From Methylotenera sp. (GTDB taxonomy: Bacteria; Pseudomonadota; Gammaproteobacteria; Burkholderiales; Methylophilaceae), in assembly GCF_030653755.1 (NCBI RefSeq), contig NZ_JAURYU010000024.1, positions 1 through 64,000 of the forward strand: a DNA stretch of 64,000 nucleotides, written 5' to 3'. The position numbers and the translations under genes were made by a program. Under the pieces are notes generated by a model. It worked only from the letters and a program-made list of their open reading frames with translations. It searched no databases and was not told the origin of the DNA. Positions 51,522 through 61,612 of this stretch are shown piece after piece. Positions within the stretch are counted from its first letter, which is position 1, and every line of letters begins with the position of its first letter.

Positions 51522-52409
51522 ATGATTAATTACAAACAATTCCATTACTTTTGGGCAGTGGCTAAAGCTGGCAGCATCGTACGCGCCAGCAAACAGTTAC
51601 ATTTAACCCCACAAACCATCAGTGGGCAAATTGCTATTCTTGAAGCCTCTCTTGGTGTTTCATTATTCAGAAAAGTGGGTCGCGGCATTGAGCTGACTGA
51701 AACAGGAGAGTTAGCGCTCACTTATGCTGACGACATTTTCCAAACTGGCAATGCGCTAGAAGAAACACTGCGCGCAGGCTCTAAAGAACGTTCTCGCCTG
51801 TTTAGAGTAGGTATTTCAGATGCAGTTCCTAAATCCATTGCCTATCGCTTGTTAGCACCAGCAATGTCACTAGTTGAACCCATCAAAATTATTTGTCGCG
51901 AAGGTAAGTTAGAATCTTTACTGGGTGAGTTAGCGATTCATCGCTTAGATTTAGTGCTGTCTGATAGACCCATGCCAAGCGAAATTGATATCAAAGGTCG
52001 GAGCCACGAGCTTTTGGAATGTGGCTTAAGTTTTTTTGCTACGCCATCTCTTGCACTATCAGATGAAGTTCCGTTTCCGCACTCATTAAGCAACTCACCC
52101 TTATTGGTACCCGGTGAAGATAGCGCTGTCCGTAAGCGTTTGATGCTATGGCTCAATAGATTACGTATTCAACCACAAATTGTAGGTGAGTTTGATGATA
52201 GCGCCCTCATGCGCGCCTTTGGGCAAGCTGGTGTTGGTATTTTTTGTGCGCCGTCTATTATTACCGACGAAGTCATGGCACAACATCATGTCATTAAAGT
52301 GGGTGAAACCAATGAAGTGCTTGAACGCTATTACGCAATCTCCGTTGAGCGTCGTGCAAACCATCCAGCAGTCCTCGCCATTAGTCACGCATCACTATCC
52401 AAGACTTAG
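51522..52409 (+). CDS. nhaR: LysR-family regulator, NhaR-like
   Basis: NYKQFHYFWAVAKAGSIVRASKQLHLTPQTISGQIAILEASLG. Confidence 0.88.
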   Translation: MINYKQFHYFWAVAKAGSIVRASKQLHLTPQTISGQIAILEASLGVSLFRKVGRGIELTETGELALTYADDIFQTGNALEETLRAGSKERSRLFRVGISDAVPKSIAYRLLAPAMSLVEPIKIICREGKLESLLGELAIHRLDLVLSDRPMPSEIDIKGRSHELLECGLSFFATPSLALSDEVPFPHSLSNSPLLVPGEDSAVRKRLMLWLNRLRIQPQIVGEFDDSALMRAFGQAGVGIFCAPSIITDEVMAQHHVIKVGETNEVLERYYAISVERRANHPAVLAISHASLSKT

Positions 52410-52474
52410 CTCGCAGAACTTTATCAGGGGGCATCACTCATAATCAAATGTATATATTAGGTTAAGGGCTTGAT

Positions 52475-53215
52475 ATGAGAAATTTTATGCTTTTTCCACT
52501 CGTTTTCAGCATGCTAAACATGCTGTTTGCTAGCCATGCCTATGCCTGTTTAGATCATCAATCGGTGATGCAAATAAAAACTAATGAAGAAGCACACCTG
52601 CTATCACGCAACGTAGCGACTATGACAGACGCGCTATATGACCAATTGCTCACTATTCAAGTCAAACAAATGGATGGCACTTGTAAAGTAAGCATTACCT
52701 ACACCTTACCCGAGCTAGATATTGCAGAGGCTAATCAACTATTGAATGCCAACCCTGCAAAACGCATTATGTTAGCTGGTCAAGGTTATGAACTACCGTC
52801 ACAAACAATGCTCACTGCCGTTGCAAGTGTTGAGCCGACTACTTTATCAATTCTGCATGAAGATATATTACAAAGTGCCCCATTAGGTAAAAATCGCGCC
52901 TCTGTAGAGTTACTATATGCAAGCTTGGCACAAACGCGCGCAGTGATTAAACCTGATAACCTATCTACTGAGGCATGGCCAGTGGCCTTAGTGAACGTAG
53001 AGCTAAGCGCATGTAATAGTCAATATACCAGCCAATCAAACCCTGATGCATGCGCCTGTAGAGTCCATGCGCTTAGCCAAAAAATTAGCCCTCGCCAGTT
53101 AAAATACATCCAATATCTCGCTAACGACCCTTACTCATCAGCAACAGGTGCGCTTTCAACGTATCAAGGCATATCCGAACAAGTAAATTTTGAATGTAAA
53201 TTAAACAAACGCTAA
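52475..53215 (+). CDS. Secreted protein of unknown function
   Basis: Signal peptide and Cys-containing mature region; no recognised family. Confidence 0.6.
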   Translation: MRNFMLFPLVFSMLNMLFASHAYACLDHQSVMQIKTNEEAHLLSRNVATMTDALYDQLLTIQVKQMDGTCKVSITYTLPELDIAEANQLLNANPAKRIMLAGQGYELPSQTMLTAVASVEPTTLSILHEDILQSAPLGKNRASVELLYASLAQTRAVIKPDNLSTEAWPVALVNVELSACNSQYTSQSNPDACACRVHALSQKISPRQLKYIQYLANDPYSSATGALSTYQGISEQVNFECKLNKR

Positions 53216-53244
53216 ATGAATGCTATTAATTAAATGAATACTAT

Positions 53245-53421
53245 TAGAAACCTTTGCACGAAGCTATTTTAACCATAAGAACTCACAATTCCGTCATCCT
53301 CGCGAAAGCGGGGATCCAGTTAAGTATTTGATTAAAATGGATTCCCACTTTCTCTGGAATGACGATATTTAGATATTATTATACAAAATTAGCTATTTTC
53401 TGCTTCGTGCAAAGGTCTCTA
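53245..53421. mobile_element. MITE-like element with 20-bp terminal inverted repeats enclosing a GTCATTCC/GCGAAAGCGGG-type palindrome pair
   Basis: Left TIR tagaaacctttgcacgaagc, right TIR gcttcgtgcaaaggtctcta; inner arms 53291-53318 and 53338-53365; no ORF. Confidence 0.7.
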
Positions 53422-53461
53422 TTAAGATAGTATCTGCACCGTATTGCATGATTTAAGATTT

Positions 53462-53893
53462 TTATAGTTCTTTATCAACCAGCTTGATGTCATTTTCCTC
53501 ACACCAAGCAATCAACGCATCATCTGAAGCTTGTGCTTCAAATGCGTACCATTGTTCTAGTAAACCTTGGTACTGCAACATATCCTTAAAGCGCCTGTAG
53601 GCACCCCGCTTGCGGAACAAGCTCGCTACAAAGTTATATTCATCTGGCAACACTTGGTCGATAAAACTTAAAGCAAGCCTCTGACCAAGTTCTAACTCAT
53701 TTTTATGGGGCACTTCTATATAATTGAAAGACGATTCAAGGTCATCTGGCACCTCTTCTTCTAGGTCTAATGTATTTGATGTCCAGTAAATGACACCTGT
53801 TTCCTTACATATATACGCATTATTCTCGTCACGCGAGCCTGCGCTTACAAACTCAAAAGCATTTCTTAACTCATTAAAATCTAAGTTCAGCAA
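53462..53893 (-). CDS. UPF0158-like protein
   Basis: GVIYWTSN, LALSFIDQVLPDEYNFVASLFRKRGAYRRFKDML, WYAFEAQASDDALIAWCEENDIKL. Confidence 0.75.
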   Translation of the reverse strand: MLNLDFNELRNAFEFVSAGSRDENNAYICKETGVIYWTSNTLDLEEEVPDDLESSFNYIEVPHKNELELGQRLALSFIDQVLPDEYNFVASLFRKRGAYRRFKDMLQYQGLLEQWYAFEAQASDDALIAWCEENDIKLVDKEL

Positions 53894-53924
53894 GATTCAA
53901 ACACCCCTTTGCTTAATTAACATT

Positions 53925-54359
53925 TCATTCATCACGATGAGCAATACCACTGGCTTGCTGCGCATCTAAAATTCTAGGTAAATTAATTTCTATCCAATCT
54001 ACCAGCAACTCAACTTGTTTGGCCAGCTCCCCACCCAATGGCGTTAAAGAGTACTCCACATGCGGAGGCACCACAGGATAAGACACGCGCATCACAAAGC
54101 CATCAGCCTCTAATGTCTGCAATGTTTGCGCCAACATTTTTTCACTCACACCGCTTAACTTTCTACGCAAATCACTAAAGCGATGCGTCCCTAGTAACAG
54201 CGCCACCAACACTAGCCCACCCCAACGATTAGTAACGTGTTTAAGGATTTCACGTGATGGACATTGATCTGAAAACACCTCGCCGCGCATCAACTGCTCT
54301 GACAACTTATTTGCTTGATTAATAATATTCATACTTACCTTTTTGTGTGTACTTACCAA
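53925..54359 (-). CDS. HxlR-family winged-helix regulator
   Basis: CPSREILKHVTNRWGGLVLVALLLGTHRFSDLRRKLSGVSEKMLAQTLQTLEADGFV. Confidence 0.92.
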   Translation of the reverse strand: MVSTHKKVSMNIINQANKLSEQLMRGEVFSDQCPSREILKHVTNRWGGLVLVALLLGTHRFSDLRRKLSGVSEKMLAQTLQTLEADGFVMRVSYPVVPPHVEYSLTPLGGELAKQVELLVDWIEINLPRILDAQQASGIAHRDE

Positions 54360-54422
54360 TAGTTAGTATATAGATTATGATGCTTTCCACCAATTCATTT
54401 TTTCATACCAGAAAGGTTTTAC

Positions 54423-55271
54423 ATGATCGTTATTACAGGTGCAACAGGTCAATTAGGCCGTTTAGTAATTGCCTCACTATTAAAAAAAATCCCTGCTTCA
54501 AATATCGTAGCAGCTGTACGCAACCTAGATAAAGCAAAAGATCTAGCCGACTTGGGCGTGCAAGTACGTTATGCTGATTACAGCCAACCAGCGTCATGGG
54601 ATGCCGCGTTAGCAGGTGCCAGCAAAGTATTACTCATTTCATCCAGTGAGGTCGGCCAACGCTTTGCGCAACATCGTACCGCGATTGATGCCGCAAAAAA
54701 AGCCAATGTTAAGTTATTAGCCTATACCAGTCTATTACATGCAGATACCTCACCACTAGGCTTAGCAGTAGAACATGTGGCTACCGAGCAATACCTGGCA
54801 AATGCAAATCTACCCTTTGCATTACTGCGCCATGGCTGGTACACAGAAAACTACACAGCATCATTAGGCGCAAGCATAGCCCACGGTGCTATATATGGGT
54901 GTGCCGACGACGGAAAAATCGCCTCTGCCAGCCGTGCAGACTACGCTGAAGCAGATGCCACCGTACTTACTACAGAAAATCAGGCAGGGAAAGTATATGA
55001 ACTAGCTGGAGATAGCGCTTACACGCTCACAGAATTAGCGACAGAGGTATCCCAACAAACTGGTAAAACCATCAACTACATCAACCTACCAGAACAAGAG
55101 TATCAAGCGGTTTTAGTCAACGTGGGCTTACCAGAAGCATTTGCGCAACTGATTGCAGATTCAGACACAGGCGCATCCAAAGGCGCACTCTATGACAACA
55201 GCCAACAACTTAGCCAACTAATTGGCAGAGCAACTACGCCATTGAAAGAAAGTGTCGCGGCGGCAATCTAA
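54423..55271 (+). CDS. NmrA-like NAD(P)H-dependent quinone oxidoreductase (QorB-like)
   Basis: IVITGATGQLGRLVIASLLKK; divergent from the HxlR regulator. Confidence 0.88.
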   Translation: MIVITGATGQLGRLVIASLLKKIPASNIVAAVRNLDKAKDLADLGVQVRYADYSQPASWDAALAGASKVLLISSSEVGQRFAQHRTAIDAAKKANVKLLAYTSLLHADTSPLGLAVEHVATEQYLANANLPFALLRHGWYTENYTASLGASIAHGAIYGCADDGKIASASRADYAEADATVLTTENQAGKVYELAGDSAYTLTELATEVSQQTGKTINYINLPEQEYQAVLVNVGLPEAFAQLIADSDTGASKGALYDNSQQLSQLIGRATTPLKESVAAAI

Positions 55272-55308
55272 GGCGATTCTGAGGCGAGTAATTAACCTTA
55301 CTGTATAA

Positions 55309-55338
55309 CAAAAACGGCAACTAGTTGGTTGCCGTTTT
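55309..55338. terminator. Rho-independent terminator (convergent)
   Basis: aaaaacggcaac-tagttg-gttgccgttttt. Confidence 0.85.
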
Positions 55339-55364
55339 TATCTGAGCTTGTACAATCAAACTGA

Positions 55365-58300
55365 TTATTTCTGCAGATCTGTTGCAATTAATTCTGCCTG
55401 TCTAAGCACAGTTTCAGTTGCGAGTATTTCCATATCAGGTGGATAGCCGAATTGGCGGAGTGTACGTTTCACGATCACTTTTAGTCTCGCTCTCACGCTT
55501 TCTTTAATGGTCCAATCAATCGTTGCGTTTTCTCGAACACGCTGTAAAAGTACAACAGCAAGTTCGCGCAACTTGTCTTGCTGCATGAGTTCCTTTGCGC
55601 TGTTGTTATTCGCAACAGCGGTGTAAAAGGCAAACTCTAATGGGCTAAGCTTCATGCGCTCAGCTTCGCTGTCACCATGCACAATTTCTTTACTGACTTT
55701 AATCAGCTCATCCATCAACTCGGCGGCTGTGATGATTTTATTTTGATAGCGCTTGATAGAATTTTGCAACATTTCCATGAGGCTACGGCTTTGAATCAAG
55801 TTGGTTTTTTCGCGTACTTTGATTTCTTCATTGAGCAGTTTTTTCAGCACTTCTAGCGCGATATTTTTATGCTCATGGTTTTTCAGTTCCATCAAAAACT
55901 CATCACTTAAAATTGAGATGTCAGGTTTCTTGATGCCTGCTGCATCAAACACATCAATCACTTGTTCGCTCACCAAGGCTTGGTCAATCACTTGGCGTAT
56001 CGTGGTTTCAATAGATTCGTCTGTGCGCCCTTCACCTGTGCTATCAAACTTAGCCAGTCGTGCTTTCACCGCTTGAAAGAACGCCACTTCATCTTTCACA
56101 TCCATGGCTTCATCATGCGGAATGGCAATTGCAAATGCTTGAGAGAGTGCAGTTACCTCATTCACGTAACGTTTTTTTCCATCATCTAACCCTAATACAT
56201 GCTCTTCAGCCGCAAGGATAAGTGACAGCTTTTTAGAGGTGTCTGCATTGAAGTAAAGCTTGTAATCAAAGTTATGATAAAGCTGTTGCACCACCTCTAA
56301 CTTCTCGCGCATGAGCTCAAGCGCCTGTTCTTGTGCAATGGCAGGGTCACCTTTACCACCTGCATCCGAGTAAAAAGACAAAGCTTGCTTGAGGTCGGCA
56401 GCAATCCCTAAGTAATCGACCACCAAGCCCGCAGGTTTATCACCATACACACGGTTTACCCGTGCAATGGCTTGCATTAGGTTATGGCCTTTCATTGGCT
56501 TGTCGATATACAGCGTGTGCATGCTAGGCGCATCAAAACCTGTCAGCCACATATCGCGCACAATCACTAACTTTAACTCGTCTTGCGGGTCTTTCATGCG
56601 CTCTGCCAAGTTGCGGCGCTGTTGCTTGGTGGTATGGTGCTTGGCAAGTTGTGGGCCATCGCTCGACGAAGCGGTCATCACAACTTTGATTGCCCCTTTA
56701 TTCAGGTCATCAGAATGCCACTCAGGCTTCAGCGCAATAATTGCCTCATACAGCTCTGCCGCGATACGGCGCGACATACTCACTATCATGCCCTTACCCG
56801 CAAATACCTCTTGGCGTTGTTCAAAGTGCGTCACAATATCTTTAGCGATGTTTTGGATGCGTTGCTTGCTACCAATTAGCGCCTCAATCTGCGTCCAACG
56901 TGCTTTAGCTTTTTGTGTGTCGGTCAGCTCATCCTCTTGCAACTCTTCATCAAGTTCAGCCACCAGCTTGCGGCCTTCTTCTGAAAGTTGCACCTTGGCT
57001 AAACGACTTTCGTAAAAAATGCGCACTGTCGCGCCATCCTCCACCGCTTGCGCAATGTCGTAAATATCCACATAATTACCAAACACCGCTGGCGTGTTCA
57101 CGTCCGTGCTTTCAATCGGTGTGCCAGTAAAGCCAAGATAGGTAGCAAAGGGCAAAGCATCGCGCATATATTTGGCAAAGCCATACACAATCTTTTGCCC
57201 AATCACTTCGCCCGCATCGTTTTTCTCTTCTACGGTCTTAGCTTTAAAGCCATATTGCGTGCGGTGGGCTTCATCGGCAATCACAACAATATTTCTGCGC
57301 TCCGATAAAGTCTCGTAAACATTGCCTTCTTCAGGCTGAAATTTTTGAATGGTGGTAAATATCACGCCACCTGAGGCCACTTTGAGTAGCTCTTTGAGCT
57401 GTTGTCTGTCTTCTACTTGTTTCGGCTCTTGGCGTAATAGTTGGCTAGAGGCAGCGAAGGTATCAAACAATTGGTCGTCCAAGTCGTTACGGTCAGTAAT
57501 CACCACAATGGTGGGGTTATTAAGCGCCAACACAATCTTGCCTGTATAAAACACCATGCTCAATGACTTGCCACTGCCTTGCGTATGCCACACCACACCC
57601 GCTTTGCGGTCACCTTTGGGTTGGCTACGCACATCGCCCAAGCCATAGCTGGCTGGAGTTTGTGCCACACCAGTAGCTTCTGCGGATGCTCTAAGCGTTG
57701 ATATAACTGCCGCATTCACTGCGTAATACTGGTGATATGCCGCTAGCTTTTTAACCGTGCTGATGCTAATTTGCTTGGTGACAGGGTCTTCTTTTGAGGA
57801 TTTCTCAAACACAATAAAGTGGCGAATTAAATCCAGTAGCGTGGCTTTATTCAGCATGCCGTTAATCAGCGTTTCAAGCTGGCTCACAAGATGCGAGGCT
57901 TCAGCCTTACCGTCCGCACTTTTCCAAGCCATAAAGCGGCTCAAGCCTGCGGAAATACTCCCTGCTTTTGCCTCTAAACCGTCTGACACAATCACAAAAC
58001 CATTGTAGGTAAACAAGCTGGGAATCGTCGCTTTATAGGTACTAATTTGCTGATAGGCACTTTGAAGTGTCGCGTTTTCATCGGCGGCGTTTTTAAGCTC
58101 AATCACCACCAATGGCAAGCCATTCACAAACAGGATAATGTCTGGGCGTTTGTTTTGGTTGTTTTCAATAATGGTGAACTGGTTAGCCACCACAAATTCG
58201 TTATTGTCAGGGTTATCAAAATCCACCAACCAAACCAAATCACCACGAGTGCTTCCGTCTTTTTGATAACTGACATTCACGCCCTCAGTCAGCAATCGGT

Positions 58301-58568
58301 GAAATGTCTCATTATTGGCTAACAACTCAGGGGAGCTAATGCGTTGAATGGTTTTAATCGCCTCGTCTAGGGCAGCAGTTGGTAATGTTGGATTAATGCG
58401 GGTAACTGCATTGCGCAATCGGCTGACTAGCAATACCTCAGAAAAGCCTGCGCGTTCAGGGTTGGTACTATCTGGCGCAATTTCAGGCGCATACACATAA
58501 TCAAACCCAAGCGATTGCAGGCGCTCAATGGCTAGGGTTTCAATTTCTGATTCGGTTAGTTTGCCCAC
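55365..58568 (-). CDS. hsdR: Type I restriction endonuclease subunit R
   Basis: N-terminal nuclease (FVVANQFTI...RPDIILFVNGLPLVVIELKN), motor TQGSGKSLSMVFY, ADEAHRTQYGF. Confidence 0.96.
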   Translation of the reverse strand: MGKLTESEIETLAIERLQSLGFDYVYAPEIAPDSTNPERAGFSEVLLVSRLRNAVTRINPTLPTAALDEAIKTIQRISSPELLANNETFHRLLTEGVNVSYQKDGSTRGDLVWLVDFDNPDNNEFVVANQFTIIENNQNKRPDIILFVNGLPLVVIELKNAADENATLQSAYQQISTYKATIPSLFTYNGFVIVSDGLEAKAGSISAGLSRFMAWKSADGKAEASHLVSQLETLINGMLNKATLLDLIRHFIVFEKSSKEDPVTKQISISTVKKLAAYHQYYAVNAAVISTLRASAEATGVAQTPASYGLGDVRSQPKGDRKAGVVWHTQGSGKSLSMVFYTGKIVLALNNPTIVVITDRNDLDDQLFDTFAASSQLLRQEPKQVEDRQQLKELLKVASGGVIFTTIQKFQPEEGNVYETLSERRNIVVIADEAHRTQYGFKAKTVEEKNDAGEVIGQKIVYGFAKYMRDALPFATYLGFTGTPIESTDVNTPAVFGNYVDIYDIAQAVEDGATVRIFYESRLAKVQLSEEGRKLVAELDEELQEDELTDTQKAKARWTQIEALIGSKQRIQNIAKDIVTHFEQRQEVFAGKGMIVSMSRRIAAELYEAIIALKPEWHSDDLNKGAIKVVMTASSSDGPQLAKHHTTKQQRRNLAERMKDPQDELKLVIVRDMWLTGFDAPSMHTLYIDKPMKGHNLMQAIARVNRVYGDKPAGLVVDYLGIAADLKQALSFYSDAGGKGDPAIAQEQALELMREKLEVVQQLYHNFDYKLYFNADTSKKLSLILAAEEHVLGLDDGKKRYVNEVTALSQAFAIAIPHDEAMDVKDEVAFFQAVKARLAKFDSTGEGRTDESIETTIRQVIDQALVSEQVIDVFDAAGIKKPDISILSDEFLMELKNHEHKNIALEVLKKLLNEEIKVREKTNLIQSRSLMEMLQNSIKRYQNKIITAAELMDELIKVSKEIVHGDSEAERMKLSPLEFAFYTAVANNNSAKELMQQDKLRELAVVLLQRVRENATIDWTIKESVRARLKVIVKRTLRQFGYPPDMEILATETVLRQAELIATDLQK

Positions 58569-58665
58569 TTATAGTTTTAATTCTTTTTAACAAAACAACA
58601 TCATACAACACATGAGTAGATAAAGAAAAAGCCCCTTTGGGGCTACCTTGGGGGCTTAGATAAGT

Positions 58666-59070
58666 TTATTGCTCGTGCGCCAGCGCAGAGAGTGCAACCC
58701 TCGCAATAAAACCACTTCTGGTTTCATGCTTACTCGCTACATATTGGTCAATGCGATGCAACACAAATTTTGGCAAGCTAATATTCACGCGCTCAGGTTT
58801 GCTGTCTAGCTCAGTTAAATCAACGTCAACAAAGCCCCAAGCTGCATCTTTAAATGCCTCTTGTGATTTTAAATCCTCAATAGCCGAGGCATGAAAATCC
58901 ACAGGCTCGCCTAACTCTAATAATGTTTCAATATGGCCTACTACTGCTTCTTTTGCGTTTGAGATAGCTTCCTCAACAGTATCACCGTATGAGAAGCAAC
59001 CAGGGACATCAGGTACGGTTACTCCGTATGATGTCCCTTCGTCTTGATGAATTGCTATTGGATATAACAT
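58666..59070 (-). CDS. hicB: HicB-family antitoxin
   Basis: YPIAIHQDEGTSYGVTVPDVPGCFSYGDTVEEAISNAKEAV and C-terminal RHH-like LPKFVLHRIDQYVASKHETRSGFIARVAL. Confidence 0.93.
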   Translation of the reverse strand: MLYPIAIHQDEGTSYGVTVPDVPGCFSYGDTVEEAISNAKEAVVGHIETLLELGEPVDFHASAIEDLKSQEAFKDAAWGFVDVDLTELDSKPERVNISLPKFVLHRIDQYVASKHETRSGFIARVALSALAHEQ

Positions 59071-59074
59071 AATT

Positions 59075-59103
59075 TGTTTGTCTGTTTGTCTGTTTGTCTG
59101 TTT
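59075..59103. repeat. Octanucleotide tandem repeat (TGTTTGTC, about 3.6 copies) between hicA and hicB
   Basis: tgtttgtc x3 plus tgttt, immediately upstream of hicB ATG (59070). Confidence 0.9.
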
Positions 59104-59136
59104 AGTCTGTCGTTTAGTTTTTTTTGCCGCACTTAT

Positions 59137-59321
59137 TTACTTCTTAAGTCCTGCTTGTTTCAAAATGCTGCTAACGGTTCCAACTGGAAGGTCTTTTTTG
59201 GGGTGCGGCACCGTCACAAGACCTTTTTTTGTCGGATGTTTCAAATGATGGTGACTACCTTTGGTTCTAACCACATCCCAACCATCATCCTGCAGCATTT
59301 GTAAGATTACTCTAGAGTCCA
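59137..59321 (-). CDS. hicA: HicA-family toxin (probable GTG start)
   Basis: VDSRVILQMLQDDGWDVVRTKGSHHHLKHPTKKGLVTVPHPKKDLPVGTVSSILKQAGL; SD aaggaa upstream of GTG 59321. Confidence 0.9.
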
Positions 59322-59349
59322 CTATGGATTCCTTTCTCAAATGCTTGCA

Positions 59350-59365
59350 TGTGTATTTATACACA
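59350..59365. promoter_or_regulatory. Putative hicAB operator
   Basis: Perfect inverted repeat tgtgta-ttta-tacaca 29 bp upstream of the hicA start. Confidence 0.45.
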
Positions 59366-59529
59366 CACACACCTCGCGTGTCAACATTCGTGTGTATTAT
59401 TGTGTATTTTTATCACCCAACTTAGCCGCATCAGTTAATTGGCTTAAATAATCCTTTTCAGCCTCAGCCTCTTTTTTCACACGGCGCTTCTGTGCAAACT
59501 TATCGTACTCCAAAGTCGCTTTAGTTGCT

Positions 59530-59558
59530 GTAGGTTGGGCTGATTTTAGAAGCCCAAC
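59530..59558. repeat. REP-like palindrome flanking the RAYT gene
   Basis: gtaggttgggctgattttagaagcccaac. Confidence 0.85.
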
Positions 59559-59573
59559 AATTAACCACATCAA

Positions 59574-60116
59574 TCAACGCTCACCGCCAGCCTCAATATT
59601 CACCATGCTATCGCCCCAATCTGCTGTCAAAACCCCTCGCTCAACATATTTGTGAAACGTTGAAAACGGCCAATCAATCGCACGGCGCACATAGCCATGT
59701 TTCACAGGGTTGTAATGAATATAATCCACATGCCGCTCAAAATCACTTTCATCGCGGATGCAATGCTCCCAATAACGGCGTTGCCAAATACCACGTTCAC
59801 GTTTTGCTAGGCGGCTGGCGCGTATCGTTTCAGTTTTAGCCAAACGGCGCGAAAACCCCGCTTTAATCAAACTCCACCGCATGGGGAAATCCACATCATC
59901 GTGCGGCAAACGCCAAATAGCATGCAAATGTTCAGGCAACACCACCATCGCCTCAATCACAAAAGGGTGTGCCTGCTTCACCTGTTGCATCACCTCGCGC
60001 AAAATATCAATATGGCGCGTGAGCAAATCGGCTTTTCTATCCGCCAAATTCACCGTAAAAAAATAAGTGCCACCCGCCACATCAGCTCGTCGATAACGCA
60101 AAACATCACCTCCCAA
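59574..60116 (-). mobile_element. REP-associated tyrosine transposase (RAYT, Y1/IS200-like)
   Basis: VVLPEHLHAIWRLPHDDVDF (HxH motif), WQRRYWEHCIRDESDFERHVDYIHYNPVKHGYV. Confidence 0.93.
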
Positions 60117-60129
60117 TTTCCCTCATTTT

Positions 60130-60393
60130 GTAGGTTGGGCTGACCTTTGGAAGCCCAACATACAACCATCAACACATCACCCATTAACCTGCATTTGTAG
60201 GTTGGGCTGATTTTAGAAGCCCAACGGTTAACGTATGCGTCATTGTGCGTTGGGCTGATTTTGAGAAGCCCAACGGTTAACGTATGTCACATTGTGTGTT
60301 GGGCTTTTCAGCCCAACCTACGAGCTGATTTTGGAAGCCCAATGGTTAACGTATGTGACATTGGGTGTTGGGCTTTTCAGCCCAACCTACGAG
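60130..60393. repeat. REP/BIME array upstream of RAYT
   Basis: Several copies of gttgggctgattttNgaagcccaac and gttgggcttttcagcccaacctac separated by ggttaacgtatgNNNcattg. Confidence 0.9.
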
Positions 60394-60475
60394 CTCTCAA
60401 TTGTCATTATCAATATGAAGACAAATAACACTCCTAGCGAGAGTACGTAGAGATCAACTTTTCTTCTTGTATCAG

Positions 60476-61612
60476 TCATAAAGCTACTCTTACCTCACCG
60501 CTCATTAGCTTGGGGAGCAAATTATCGCGGAGTTTTTCTAGGGTTTTAACGGCAAATCTATTTGATGACAATTTATCGAAAATTGGCTCAATGTTAATTA
60601 ATACTTTATCTTGTACAAATTTTGGTGGTAATGAAACTGGTATAGATTTAATTGCTTCTGTAGTTAAATTTACTTGAACACCACTATTGGCCTTACTTTG
60701 TAACAAACTTATGGCTTCTTCTGTGTTCAACTGCAAATACAGTAAATAAATACTTTTCAGTTTTTCAGTGGTTTCTAAATAAATTCTAGCTACACGTTGG
60801 TTTAAAACATACTTTTCTGATACGTCAATCAATGCTGGGTGACCTAATATGCCCATATTGTCTTTCATGTCTGTCATGGCCATTACGATGTCATTTTTAT
60901 TAAGCGTCCATCTTTTAAGTTTTTCAGTTCTTGGCACGAAGTCCGCTTTTGGGTTAAATCTTAAACCACCACCTGGCTGAATATGCCCCATTTTAAAAAC
61001 TTCTAAGAAACCTTCTTGGTACTCTTCATAATCGCCACTACTAAAAGCATAACCATTTTGAACCGTAGCAACTTCGCCAAGTGTTGCTTCCTCCCAATCC
61101 TCCTGCGCTTCTTCTACAAACCACTGCCTAAACAGCGTTTCGGCCATGCGTTCTAGGGTGGTGTTTTGGCGGTGGAGCAGGTCGATTTTGTCATCCAAAC
61201 TGCTGAGGACTGAGGCGATGGCTTTTTGTTCATCAGGACACTCTACAATTTCAACATCTAAAGAGTTCAGTAGTGTCTGAGTAACGAGAGGGTGACTTGA
61301 ACCACCAGCATGCTGATTCAAGTCCATGTCTTTTAAAAAGTAGTAGAAAAACTTTGTGTTATTTCGCCCTTTTGGTTTTGCAGATAGTGCGTTATCAGAA
61401 ACCCAAATTGGCTGATTTTCGTAATATGTGGCACCACAATATGCGCCTACTCTACCAATAACAATCGTCTCTCCATCATAGTTATTATCTGCGCAATAGC
61501 CGAGTATTCCGTTTCCACCATAAATTGGTATATTGCCTTCAGATGCTGGGCGAGCTTTACCATTTCCAAAGCTAACAACATCGCCAAGCTTATAAGGCTT
61601 TAATTCACTCAC
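60476..61612 (-). CDS. hsdS: Type I restriction-modification specificity subunit S
   Basis: Two TRD-like halves separated by [26 protein letters not shown] coiled-coil; ends [16 protein letters not shown]. Confidence 0.95.
   Translation of the reverse strand: MSELKPYKLGDVVSFGNGKARPASEGNIPIYGGNGILGYCADNNYDGETIVIGRVGAYCGATYYENQPIWVSDNALSAKPKGRNNTKFFYYFLKDMDLNQHAGGSSHPLVTQTLLNSLDVEIVECPDEQKAIASVLSSLDDKIDLLHRQNTTLERMAETLFRQWFVEEAQEDWEEATLGEVATVQNGYAFSSGDYEEYQEGFLEVFKMGHIQPGGGLRFNPKADFVPRTEKLKRWTLNKNDIVMAMTDMKDNMGILGHPALIDVSEKYVLNQRVARIYLETTEKLKSIYLLYLQLNTEEAISLLQSKANSGVQVNLTTEAIKSIPVSLPPKFVQDKVLINIEPIFDKLSSNRFAVKTLEKLRDNLLPKLMSGEVRVAL

Noticed and set aside
58047-58322. Plus-strand ORFs antisense to hsdR (and similar antisense ORFs over waaA, RND, hsdM, thiC and asmA genes)
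   Set aside because: They lie fully inside well-supported CDSs on the other strand, lack SDs and show no recognisable family.
60130-60393. Possible CRISPR array (regularly repeated motif near R-M genes)
   Set aside because: Units are strong REP-type palindromes with near-identical spacers, next to a RAYT transposase; no unique spacers and no cas genes.
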